Shown here: positions 26,460 through 34,898 of the stretch, in pieces | Position numbering within the stretch: the first letter of the stretch is position 1 | How the letters are laid out: the number at the start of each line of letters is the position of its first letter | Assembly (NCBI RefSeq): GCF_009818105.1 | Contig: NZ_CP046564.1 | Span: forward strand, 1-64,000 | DNA: 64,000 nucleotides | DNA from: Bacillus sp. N1-1 | GTDB lineage: Bacteria > Bacillota > Bacilli > Bacillales > Guptibacillaceae | Direction: 5' to 3' | The notes under the pieces: model-generated | What the model saw: the letters and a program-made list of their open reading frames with translations, nothing else | What the model was told of the DNA's origin: nothing | The model's database searches: none | Position numbers and translations under genes: made by a program

Positions 26460-27578
26460 GTGCAGGAGCAAATGTTGAATCAAAATCAACAGGAAACGGC
26501 TGATTTTTTCCCGGTACGTGATGTCGATTATTTGGAGATTTATGTTGGAAATGCGAAACAGGCGAGTCATTATTTTTGTAAGGCGTTTGGATTTAAGCCC
26601 GTTGCTTATTCAGGACTTGAGACAGGAGATCGTGAAAAGGTTTCTTACGTATTGCAACAGAATAATATCCGCCTTGTTTTATCAGGTTCACTGTCGAATG
26701 ATCACCCAATTGCGGAGTTTGTTAAATTGCACGGGGATGGCGTGAAAGATATTGCTCTTACTGTAGAAAATGTTGATAACGCTTACAAAGAAGCTGCTGA
26801 GCGAGGTGCGATTGAGCTAAGCCCACCTAAAGAATACAAAGATGAGAACGGTGTTGTAAAAATGGCCGTTATCGGCACGTATGGTGATACGATTCATACG
26901 TTAGTTGAACGTAAAAACTACTCCGGACTTTTTCTACCGGGATACAAAAAGTTTGAAGGAACAATTCCGTCGAAGGAAACAGGCTTGCTGGGCATTGACC
27001 ACTGCGTTGGAAACGTAGAATCAATGGAAGAGTGGGTTTCTTATTATGAGAATGTGATGGGCTTTAAGCAAATGATTCATTTTGATGATGAAGACATTAG
27101 CACGGAGTATTCTGCATTAATGTCGAAAGTGATGCACAACGGGGGACGCATTAAATTCCCGATTAATGAGCCAGCAAATGGGAAACGGAAATCGCAAATT
27201 CAAGAGTACCTTGATTATTACAATGGTCCTGGCGTTCAGCATATTGCCGTCTTAACGAATGATATTGTTGATACCGTTGCAAAACTTCGTGATGGTGGTG
27301 TTGAGTTTCTTGAAACGCCAGATGAATATTATGATGTGCTCACTGAGCGAGTAGGTGAGATTGATGAAGAGATTAGTAAACTTCGTGAGTTGAAAATTCT
27401 GGTGGATCGTGATGATGAAGGGTATCTGTTGCAAATTTTCACAAAGCCTGTTGTCGATCGACCAACATTATTTATTGAGATTATTCAGCGTAAAGGTGCA
27501 AAAGGGTTTGGGGAAGGTAACTTCAAAGCTTTATTCCAGGCGATTGAGCGAGAGCAGGAACGTAGAGGCAACTTATAG
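26460..27578 (+). CDS. hpd: 4-hydroxyphenylpyruvate dioxygenase
   Basis: Converts 4-hydroxyphenylpyruvate to homogentisate in tyrosine degradation. The 372-residue protein has two vicinal-oxygen-chelate halves; the Fe(II) ligands are H181 (GIDHCVG), H261 (GVQHIAV) and E340 (LFIEIIQRKG). An ATG at 26454 directly abuts GGAGGG (26448-26453), so the in-frame GTG at 26460 is the likely start. It heads an apparent four-gene operon that continues with a flavin-reductase-like protein, a FAH-family protein and homogentisate dioxygenase. Confidence 0.95.
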   Translation: MQEQMLNQNQQETADFFPVRDVDYLEIYVGNAKQASHYFCKAFGFKPVAYSGLETGDREKVSYVLQQNNIRLVLSGSLSNDHPIAEFVKLHGDGVKDIALTVENVDNAYKEAAERGAIELSPPKEYKDENGVVKMAVIGTYGDTIHTLVERKNYSGLFLPGYKKFEGTIPSKETGLLGIDHCVGNVESMEEWVSYYENVMGFKQMIHFDDEDISTEYSALMSKVMHNGGRIKFPINEPANGKRKSQIQEYLDYYNGPGVQHIAVLTNDIVDTVAKLRDGGVEFLETPDEYYDVLTERVGEIDEEISKLRELKILVDRDDEGYLLQIFTKPVVDRPTLFIEIIQRKGAKGFGEGNFKALFQAIEREQERRGNL

Positions 27579-27619
27579 AAGTTAGCTTCAACCTACTATG
27601 AGAAGGAGTTGCCTCACTC

Positions 27620-28249
27620 ATGAAAGTTCAACCTCATACATTAGCCTGGAAAGAGGCTTATAAATTATTAATTGGATCTGTCCTTCCTCGTCCAATTGCT
27701 TTTGTCTCCACGATAAATAAAGTGGGCGAAGTAAACCTGGCGCCTTTTAGCTTTTTTACGGGCATTTGCGCTGATCCTATGATGGTTTGTTTTGCGCCAA
27801 TGCGAAAAGCGGGGGAAGGCGATAAAAAGGATACGCTCTTAAACATAGAGGAGTCCAGGGAATTTGTGATTAATATCGTTGGTGAAAAAATTGCCGAGCA
27901 AATGAACGAGTGCGCAACACCTTTTCCAAAAGGAACAGATGAGTTTCTTGAATCTGGGCTTACAAAAGCTAACAGTGAGATGGTTGGCCCTCCGAGAGTG
28001 GAAGAGAGTGACGTGCAGCTCGAATGTGTTCTTGATCAGATCGTGGAGTTCGGTGATCATGAAGGATCAGGTAGCCTCGTTATTGGCAAAGTAGTGATGG
28101 TGCACGTACGTGATGCATTATATCGGGATGGGAAGATAGATACAGCGATGCTCCAGCCGGTAGGACGACTCGCTGGTCAAGAGTATACGAGAGCGGTAGC
28201 GGATACCTTTACATTAATTCGAAAAACATCTCCTGATGGAAAGAGCTGA
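27620..28249 (+). CDS. Flavin reductase-like (FMN-binding split barrel) protein
   Basis: A 209-residue protein with the flavin reductase/DIM6-NTAB pattern: SVLPRPIAFVSTINKVGEVNLAPFSFF-type N-terminal beta strands (residues about 19-46) and a later GSLVIGKVV strand. It likely binds FMN. Its role in the tyrosine operon is unknown; it occupies the place where a maleylacetoacetate isomerase would be expected. It could reduce flavin for a partner or act on an intermediate. It ends six bases before the next start. Confidence 0.8.
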   Translation: MKVQPHTLAWKEAYKLLIGSVLPRPIAFVSTINKVGEVNLAPFSFFTGICADPMMVCFAPMRKAGEGDKKDTLLNIEESREFVINIVGEKIAEQMNECATPFPKGTDEFLESGLTKANSEMVGPPRVEESDVQLECVLDQIVEFGDHEGSGSLVIGKVVMVHVRDALYRDGKIDTAMLQPVGRLAGQEYTRAVADTFTLIRKTSPDGKS

Positions 28250-28254
28250 GACGT

Positions 28255-29172
28255 TTGAAGTTCGTTACTTTCGAAGTAGATGGGAAAAGACAGGCGGGTA
28301 TTTACAAAGACTCACGCATTATCGGATTACATGACGCTTCTAACGGAATTATTCCAGCAGATCTCATGACGATCATTATCGATTATCCTCAGTATCAACC
28401 GCTCATGGAGCAATGCCACAATGGTAATTACGCATTGGAGGATGTCACGCTATATGCGCCTCTTCCTCGTCCAACGAGCATCAGAGATTTCTACGCCTTT
28501 GAACAGCATGTCATCACTGCAAGGGGGAAAAGAGGGCTTGATGTTATGCCTGAGTGGTACGAGATTCCAGTTTTCTATTTTTCAAATCATCTTGCTGTGA
28601 AAGGGCCAGAAGATGTTATCCTACGTCCCAAAGCATGTGAAAAGCTAGACTATGAACTAGAAATTGCCTGCGTCATTGGGAAAGAAGGGCGCAATATTAA
28701 AGCAAGTCAGGCGAAAGACTACATTTTCGGTTTTATGATCATGAATGACTGGAGCGCACGTGACCTGCAAGCACAAGAAATGAAAGTAGGCTTAGGGCCA
28801 GCAAAAGGAAAAGATTTTGCTACTTCTTTCGGTCCGTTTCTTGTTACGGCTGATGAGTTCTCTCTTGAACAAGGAAAGCTTGATTTGCATATGGAAGCGT
28901 TCGTAAATGGCGAGCGTTATTCCTCGGGAAATGCGAAAGAGATGTATTATTCCTTTGGTGAGCTCATCGAACAGGCTTCGCGTAATGTGACCTTATATCC
29001 TGGTGAAGTAATCGGGTCAGGTACGGTTGGCAGCGGATGTATTCTTGAACAATCAGGACGTGAATTCCTTATGCCTGGTGACAGAGTTGATTTGTCTATT
29101 GCCCATCTAGGCACACTTTCAAATGTCGTTGGAGAGGAGGATGAACATGGTTTACTATCGGACGATGGGTGA
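28255..29172 (+). CDS. Fumarylacetoacetate hydrolase family protein
   Basis: A 305-residue FAH-fold protein: the short N-terminal domain, then DYELEIACVIGKEGRNI with the acidic metal ligands, FMIMNDWSARDLQ with the catalytic-site aspartate, and LYPGEVIGSGTVGSG. In this operon it probably splits fumarylacetoacetate or maleylacetoacetate, the last step of homogentisate breakdown. The start is TTG at 28255 with a weak ribosome site, suggesting coupling to the gene before. Its 3' end overlaps hmgA by 26 bp. Confidence 0.88.
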   Translation: MKFVTFEVDGKRQAGIYKDSRIIGLHDASNGIIPADLMTIIIDYPQYQPLMEQCHNGNYALEDVTLYAPLPRPTSIRDFYAFEQHVITARGKRGLDVMPEWYEIPVFYFSNHLAVKGPEDVILRPKACEKLDYELEIACVIGKEGRNIKASQAKDYIFGFMIMNDWSARDLQAQEMKVGLGPAKGKDFATSFGPFLVTADEFSLEQGKLDLHMEAFVNGERYSSGNAKEMYYSFGELIEQASRNVTLYPGEVIGSGTVGSGCILEQSGREFLMPGDRVDLSIAHLGTLSNVVGEEDEHGLLSDDG

Positions 29173-30304
29173 GATACCGTCTAAGCGTCACACAACTTTT
29201 AAAAGAGAAGACGGTTCCTTATACCGTGAACAAGTAATGGGGACGAAGGGGTTTTCAGGAATCCAATCGATCTTGTACCACCACCATTTTCCAACAGCAG
29301 TAACAGAAGCAACTTTTATAAAAAAGACAACACCTGTGTATGAGACAGAATCTGCGCTACGTCATCGTCATTTCCGAACGGCACAATGTGACAAAAAGGG
29401 TGATGCGTTTGTCGAGCGGTGTTATTTCCTGGGGAATGAGGATGTAATCCTCGGTGTGGTAAACCCAACAGAACCGATGGACTATTTTTACCGAAATGGT
29501 GACGGAGATGAGCTTTTCTTTATCCACCATGGGTCAGGGAAGATTGAGTCAATGTTTGGGGAACTCTCTTATAAACCGGGCGATTATATCGTTATACCGA
29601 TTGGAACGATATACCGCGTTATCCCAGAAGGAAATGACAATCGTTGGCTCGTTATAGAAGCAAATAGCGCGATTACGACACCGAGAAGATATCGTAACGA
29701 ATATGGTCAGCTGATGGAGCACAGTCCTTTCTGCGAACGTGACATTGATGGTCCTGAACGCCTATTATCCCATGATGAAAAAGGTTCGTATGAAGTAGTG
29801 ACGAAAACACGTGGTGGATTGCATCGTCATATGTTCGATCATCATCCGCTTGATGTTGTTGGCTGGGACGGCTATCTCTATCCATGGAAGTTCAACATTA
29901 ATGATTTTGAGCCGATTACAGGACGAGTGCATCAGCCTCCGCCAGTCCATCAAACCTTTGAAGGGCATAACTTTGTTGTCTGTTCCTTCGTACCAAGGCT
30001 TTACGACTATCATCCAGATGCTATTCCAGCACCATATTTTCATAGCAATGTTGATAGTGATGAAGTGCTTTACTATGTAGAAGGCAACTTCATGAGCCGA
30101 AAAGGCATCGAGGAAGCTTCGATTACACTTCATCCTTCAGGCATACCACACGGTCCACACCCGGGGAAAATTGAAGCAAGCATCGGCAAAAAAGAAACGC
30201 TCGAGCTTGCCGTGATGATCGATACGTTCCGACCGCTTAAAGTCATCGAACAGGTGCAGCAGTATGAAGATGAAAATTATATGAAGAGCTGGGTTACAGA
30301 ATAA
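29147..30304 (+). CDS. hmgA: Homogentisate 1,2-dioxygenase
   Basis: Opens the homogentisate ring to maleylacetoacetate. The 385-residue cupin-type dioxygenase shows HRHMFDHHPLDVVGWDGYLY, VHQPPPVHQTFEG, and the iron-binding stretch YFHSNVDSDEVLYYVEGN with HPSGIPHGPHPG after it. GGAGAGGAGG (29131-29140) is six bases before the ATG at 29147; nearer ATGs at 29123 and 29141 are inside or abut that site. It is the last gene of the tyrosine operon and is followed by a hairpin. Confidence 0.93.
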   Translation: MVYYRTMGEIPSKRHTTFKREDGSLYREQVMGTKGFSGIQSILYHHHFPTAVTEATFIKKTTPVYETESALRHRHFRTAQCDKKGDAFVERCYFLGNEDVILGVVNPTEPMDYFYRNGDGDELFFIHHGSGKIESMFGELSYKPGDYIVIPIGTIYRVIPEGNDNRWLVIEANSAITTPRRYRNEYGQLMEHSPFCERDIDGPERLLSHDEKGSYEVVTKTRGGLHRHMFDHHPLDVVGWDGYLYPWKFNINDFEPITGRVHQPPPVHQTFEGHNFVVCSFVPRLYDYHPDAIPAPYFHSNVDSDEVLYYVEGNFMSRKGIEEASITLHPSGIPHGPHPGKIEASIGKKETLELAVMIDTFRPLKVIEQVQQYEDENYMKSWVTE

Positions 30305-30326
30305 CTAATTGGGGAAATGTACGGAC

Positions 30327-30360
30327 ATCGCGCGGTCTATCGATCGCGCGATAATTATTT
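30327..30360 (+). terminator. Probable terminator after hmgA
   Basis: Perfect stem ATCGCGCG (30327-30334) with CGCGCGAT (30345-30352), followed by AATTATTTT, a weak T-run. Confidence 0.6.
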
Positions 30361-30372
30361 TGCACGATGCTT

Positions 30373-30399
30373 TTGCTTTAATCGATTTTGTTGTATAAT
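30373..30399 (+). promoter_or_regulatory. Promoter for tRNA-Arg
   Basis: TATAAT at 30394-30399, 11 bp before the tRNA, with TTGCTT at 30373-30378 as a weak -35 (15-bp spacing). Confidence 0.6.
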
Positions 30400-30410
30400 G
30401 TTAGTCATTC

Positions 30411-30486
30411 GGCCCCGTAGCTCAGGGGATAGAGCAACGGTTTCCTAAACCGCAGGTCGGAGGTTCGATTCCTCTCGGGGCCACCA
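30411..30486 (+). tRNA. tRNA-Arg, anticodon CCT
   Basis: A 76-base cloverleaf: acceptor GGCCCCG pairs with CGGGGCC, T-loop TTCGATT, A73 and encoded CCA. Anticodon loop TTCCTAA gives CCU, reading AGG. The outermost anticodon-stem pair is A-C, so that stem has four sound pairs. Confidence 0.95.
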
Positions 30487-30490
30487 TTTA

Positions 30491-30516
30491 AATCCTTATG
30501 AGATAAGGGTTTTTTA
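30491..30516 (+). terminator. Terminator after tRNA-Arg
   Basis: Stem AATCCTTAT (30491-30499) with ATAAGGGTT (30503-30511), one G-T pair, and a T-run to 30515. Confidence 0.8.
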
Positions 30517-30652
30517 TTTTGCCTTTTTACCCTCAATTTTCTTCATTCCTTTTTTCTTACCACTTTAACGATGTGCACAACTACATAAAAGGAAACACCG
30601 CCCTGTATAGCGAAAGAGTAACGAACGACCCAGCGGAAATGAGTGAATTGGT

Positions 30653-31918
30653 ATGGGGAAGGGTAAATGGCTTGCGCTTATGGTTCTTTTAGGTGCGGCA
30701 TTTATTACGTTTACAGTCATCGGAAAGGACAAGAGTGTATCCGATGACGTTTTAACTGTGGAAAAAGTTGAGGACGTCGTTCCTTATTTTATAAATACAA
30801 CTCCTGGGCTTGAACTCGCGATTCAGTCTGGAGACTATCAATCATTAAACGATATACCAATGTCAGATGATTTTAAAATAAACTTGGATAGCGTCTGGTA
30901 TTCTCGACATAACGTCTATGTTTTCTATCATGTTGATGTTTCAGATAGTGAATTTGTCCTAACAAGAAATAGAGAAGATCTTCCGAAAATCGATCAGCTT
31001 GTGATGGACGATCCTTCTGGTGAAGCACCTGTATTGGAACTCGTTGAAACAGAAGAAGGTGTCCTATTTGGAGATCACTATTATATGAAGGGAACGTTTC
31101 AATCTGTCGCTCATTCTGAGACGAACGAACCACTTCGAAATTGGAATGGAGCACTTACAACGATCGTAAGTGGAAATCGTTCAGCTAAGCTTAACGTACC
31201 TGTATCTTATGAATATGAAAAGGAAACAAAGACTACGAAACAGATTAATGAAACAAAGAGATTTGACGAAACGACAGTAACGGTTTCTCGCTGGGAGGAG
31301 ACGGCTTCTGATCGTCGGCTCATACTAGATATTGATTCTCCATTCTCGACAATCCCTCATTTGGAATTGATGATTTCTACCAAGGAGGAAGAGATAGCGC
31401 CGTTATTAGTGGAGGAGCTAAGCGGCGGGCAATACTCAGCCTCTTTTCCAGCTGGAACGAAGCTACCTGAAGCCATTCAACTCGATGGGCTGATTGGCAA
31501 CTTCTCAAAGGGAGTGAGTTTTGACGTTGATCCGAATCAGTATGAAATCTATAAGCGGATTAAAGAATCAACTTACACACATCAGTTAGATGAACCGATT
31601 GCATCGATTTATGGATCTGATGTCGTTAAAGATACACTTTTTTATAACGAGGACGGTGTAACTTTTAACTTACTGGTGAATTCAGTTGCTTCTGAAGCAC
31701 CTTACTTAAATATGAAGTATAAAAAACAGATCAAAATCGAAGCCGTGAATGAAAAGGGAGAAATTCGCAATCCAAACTTACTTGATAGTGAGAAAGATCG
31801 AATCGTATTCATGATCGATCGTGGTTTCTATGAAAGGTCTGAAAGCATTCAAGTTCATATGAGGCATCTCCCTATATATATGAAAACAGACTGGACGATT
31901 AACGCTCAAACTGAGTAG
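30653..31918 (+). CDS. Unrecognised membrane-anchored or secreted protein
   Basis: I do not recognise this 421-residue protein. Residues 6-24 (KWLALMVLLGAAFITFTVIG) form one hydrophobic segment after a short basic N-terminus, so it is anchored in or exported across the membrane; no lipobox cysteine is seen. The rest is hydrophilic, charged and probably beta-rich, with no cysteine. No clear ribosome site precedes the ATG, so the start is uncertain. It lies 82 bp before another unrecognised membrane protein on the same strand and may work with it. Confidence 0.7.
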   Translation: MGKGKWLALMVLLGAAFITFTVIGKDKSVSDDVLTVEKVEDVVPYFINTTPGLELAIQSGDYQSLNDIPMSDDFKINLDSVWYSRHNVYVFYHVDVSDSEFVLTRNREDLPKIDQLVMDDPSGEAPVLELVETEEGVLFGDHYYMKGTFQSVAHSETNEPLRNWNGALTTIVSGNRSAKLNVPVSYEYEKETKTTKQINETKRFDETTVTVSRWEETASDRRLILDIDSPFSTIPHLELMISTKEEEIAPLLVEELSGGQYSASFPAGTKLPEAIQLDGLIGNFSKGVSFDVDPNQYEIYKRIKESTYTHQLDEPIASIYGSDVVKDTLFYNEDGVTFNLLVNSVASEAPYLNMKYKKQIKIEAVNEKGEIRNPNLLDSEKDRIVFMIDRGFYERSESIQVHMRHLPIYMKTDWTINAQTE

Positions 31919-32000
31919 GAAACATTGTTAAAAAATGCAAGCTAAAGCGACCTAAAGGTGGTATGATAGAAGTAGTATGGAGAGTTGGGAGGATTTTAAG

Positions 32001-32987
32001 TTGGACGATTGGAAAGGGACATTGGCTGAATTATTTCGTGCCGTTGGCATCAATCTTAAATCAGAGCTTTCTCCCGTGGTTGATGGTTTACAATCCGTAT
32101 TCACAGATAATCCGTGGGGACAGCTTTTCTTATTATTACTTATCCTTCTCATCGCTGCTCAGGGTATGAGTGCGATTGCTCGGCAATATGACCGTGCTTT
32201 TAGGCAAACGATTGAGCGGAAGATGGAAACTAATTCACATCTACATAATTTTTTTAAAGGGTTCTTGCATCATAAACGTTCGGAAGGTTGGATGAATGAT
32301 GCGGCCTGGCAACAAAAAGAGCTTCAGCGTTTTGACTTATATGAGCTCGAATGGTTAAAAGCAGAGCTTGCGACAGCAGAAAATGACTTCCGTGATTATC
32401 GTCCTCAAACTTTTCTAGCAGGCATTCTTTTTTCGATAGCCGTTCTTTTTCTAATTTGGTACTATGACTGGACGATTTTTGAAAAAGACACTCTAACCAT
32501 TTTGCTACCTGTTCTTATTGTCACATGGTGTATGGGACTTGTTTTCTATAAAGTAGGGATTAAGAAACGCTTCTATCAATCTTTAAATACAAGCGTCCAA
32601 CTGGCGATTTCGACGAAAAAGGTTCAGGATGTAATGATGTATATTGATTCTGATCTAAAGCGATATAAAACAGAGCGTGTGACGACTGACGGAGGATATT
32701 ACGAAGTAGTTCGCTGCATGACCTGTCTTTACCATTCAAAGTATCTTGAAGAAGTGCGCTTCCAGATCAATGACACAACCCTTACCTTTAGAGCAAAAGA
32801 GCGTGTGATTGAAGTAACTGTGAATAGTGGGTACAGCCATTCATTCTTAATTGATCGTCTTGAGTTTAGAGATGGCTACTGTCAAAGCCTTCGCAAAGGC
32901 AGCAAGCTTTTCGATGATAAGTTAATGGTCACTTATTTAAACGCTGCCTTTGAGCAAAGGCCTGCTTACTTTCAAACAAGCTCTTAA
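32001..32987 (+). CDS. Unrecognised protein with three membrane segments
   Basis: I do not recognise this 328-residue protein. Predicted membrane segments lie at about 41-60, 138-155 and 166-185; a charged stretch of about 75 residues lies between the first two, and a soluble domain of about 140 residues follows. GGGAGGA at 31987-31993 is seven bases before TTG 32001, which is preferred to an ATG at 31977 that has no ribosome site. A terminator follows at once. Codon use resembles the neighbours. Confidence 0.72.
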   Translation: MDDWKGTLAELFRAVGINLKSELSPVVDGLQSVFTDNPWGQLFLLLLILLIAAQGMSAIARQYDRAFRQTIERKMETNSHLHNFFKGFLHHKRSEGWMNDAAWQQKELQRFDLYELEWLKAELATAENDFRDYRPQTFLAGILFSIAVLFLIWYYDWTIFEKDTLTILLPVLIVTWCMGLVFYKVGIKKRFYQSLNTSVQLAISTKKVQDVMMYIDSDLKRYKTERVTTDGGYYEVVRCMTCLYHSKYLEEVRFQINDTTLTFRAKERVIEVTVNSGYSHSFLIDRLEFRDGYCQSLRKGSKLFDDKLMVTYLNAAFEQRPAYFQTSS

Positions 32988-32993
32988 TTATTG

Positions 32994-33022
32994 GCCTCTC
33001 TTCTCATGAAGAGGGGCTTTTC
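32994..33022 (+). terminator. Terminator between the convergent genes at 32001 and 33023
   Basis: Stem GCCTCTCTTC (32994-33003) with GAAGAGGGGC (33008-33017), TCAT loop, then TTTTCTT. Confidence 0.8.
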
Positions 33023-33646
33023 TTAACCTTCATAAGCTGTTGTTGTTTTTCGTTGGTTTGCTTTTTCAATAAGTTTGTCTAGTTTTAATTCACTTGAAGC
33101 CTGGGTGTTTGCTTTTAAATTTCCTTCCATTAAGCGAAGGGCATAGTCATTGTCTTCTTTGACATTAGACGCACAGCAATCGGATGGAATATAAAGATCA
33201 TATTCTCTCATGTATGCATCGTTTGCAGTAAACAGCACACAAATGTTTCCTGCAAAACCAGTTAGAATGAGAGTGTTAACGTTCAAATATTTCAGTAGCG
33301 TTGAAAGTGGTGTTGAAAAAAAGCCAGAGTGCTTTGGTTTGACGACTGTATAATCATCATCTTCAGGCTCAAGGCGATCAACAAGGTGTTGGCCATTAGC
33401 CTCGGCGGCATAGTTAATCACCTTTTTGAAATCAGATTGCCATAGACCATAATTATCATTAACATAGATCACAGGCATTCCTTTTGATTTTGCCTCTTCT
33501 TTTAAAGATTTAATATTGTCAGCTGCTTCCTCTGTGTATCTTGCTAGAAGTTCAGCATCTTCAAAATCCATCGTGTTGATCACATCGATTAATAAAAGTG
33601 CAGCGGAAGTGTCTTGATGGCTATGTTCGATATGTTCTTTACCCAT
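33023..33646 (-). CDS. yaaI: Isochorismatase-family cysteine hydrolase YaaI
   Basis: A 207-residue cysteine hydrolase of the isochorismatase/nicotinamidase superfamily. The triad is visible: D21 in LLLIDVINTMDF, a lysine in VVKPKHSGF, and the nucleophilic cysteine in GFAGNICVLFTANDAYM. The substrate is unknown. It lies beside tadA as yaaI does in B. subtilis. GGAGAGGAG six bases before the ATG supports the start. The C-terminal 30 residues are basic and probably disordered. Confidence 0.88.
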   Translation of the reverse strand: MGKEHIEHSHQDTSAALLLIDVINTMDFEDAELLARYTEEAADNIKSLKEEAKSKGMPVIYVNDNYGLWQSDFKKVINYAAEANGQHLVDRLEPEDDDYTVVKPKHSGFFSTPLSTLLKYLNVNTLILTGFAGNICVLFTANDAYMREYDLYIPSDCCASNVKEDNDYALRLMEGNLKANTQASSELKLDKLIEKANQRKTTTAYEG

Positions 33647-33710
33647 GTGAACTCCTCTCCTTTAAATAAATTGGAATAATATGTAGTTTACCCAAACTGT
33701 TCTTAGATAA

Positions 33711-34265
<555 letters not shown>

Positions 34266-34298
34266 TATAGTCTTTTTGTCAGCGAGACAACGATTGAT

Positions 34299-34391
34299 GG
34301 AGGCGTACCCAAGTCTGGCTGAAGGGGGCTGACTCGAAATCAGTTAGGACGTTCACGCGTCGCGGGGGTTCAAATCCTCTCGCCTCCGCCA
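34299..34391 (+). tRNA. tRNA-Ser, anticodon CGA
   Basis: A 93-base class II tRNA: acceptor GGAGGCG pairs with CGCCTCC, long variable arm, anticodon loop CTCGAAA giving CGA (reads UCG), G73 and encoded CCA. Its normal GCCA end contrasts with the tRNA-Ser at 22748. Confidence 0.96.
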
Positions 34392-34418
34392 TTTACATTT
34401 AATGGAGTATTTGACCTG

Positions 34419-34447
34419 TTGCTAAAATGGTCGAAATGCGATATACT
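34419..34447 (+). promoter_or_regulatory. Promoter for SRP RNA
   Basis: TTGCTA (34419-34424), 17-bp spacer, TATACT (34442-34447). Transcription would begin near 34454, giving a leader of about 30 bases that is trimmed off. Confidence 0.6.
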
Positions 34448-34484
34448 TTATCTTGCACCATTCGAGTGCACAACATTATTATCA

Positions 34485-34760
34485 AATTTGCCGTGCTAGG
34501 TGGGGAATTAGCGGTGCCCTGTACTCGCAATCCGCTATAGCGAGACTGAATCCCTTCCCGAGGTTTAGCCACTGCAGGGTCTGACCTGAATAAGTGGTGT
34601 TGACATTCGGGTCCTGCGCAACAGAGTCCTATGAATCCTGTCAGGTCCGGAAGGAAGCAGCAGTAAGTAGGTACCCTCTGTGTGCCGCGGGAGTGCCCGG
34701 ATCGAGCTAACTGTTCAGGTAACGCCTGTGGTGGCTTTATCGAAGGAAGGTGCACGGTTT
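34485..34760 (+). ncRNA. ffs: Signal recognition particle RNA, large Bacillus type
   Basis: About 275 bases with the Alu-type 5' domain (TTTGCCGTGCTAGG and GGTGCCCTGTA) and the apical SRP54-binding loop GGTCCGGAAGGAAGCAGCAG. The 3' end GGTGCACGGTTT closes the long helix with the 5' end. Ends are estimated by comparison with B. subtilis scRNA. It lies between tRNA-Ser and dnaX as in B. subtilis. Confidence 0.95.
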
Positions 34761-34777
34761 ACTTAATTTAAATGCTC

Positions 34778-34808
34778 AAACTCACTCTTTTAAAAGGGTG
34801 AGTTTTTT
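34778..34808 (+). terminator. Terminator after SRP RNA
   Basis: A 14-base stem (34778-34791 with 34792-34805, one G-T pair; the centre opens as a small loop) with T-run to 34808. Confidence 0.8.
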
Positions 34809-34898
34809 AGTATCGTTTTGGTAGGATTGTCTTTTGAATTAAAGGCGATGAAACGGTATAATAGAAACGTATGAAGAGGTTAGGAGGAGAGTAGGCGA

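Noticed and set aside
24463..32987. Prophage or integrative element
   Set aside because: No integrase, transposase, phage structural gene or clear attachment repeats are seen.
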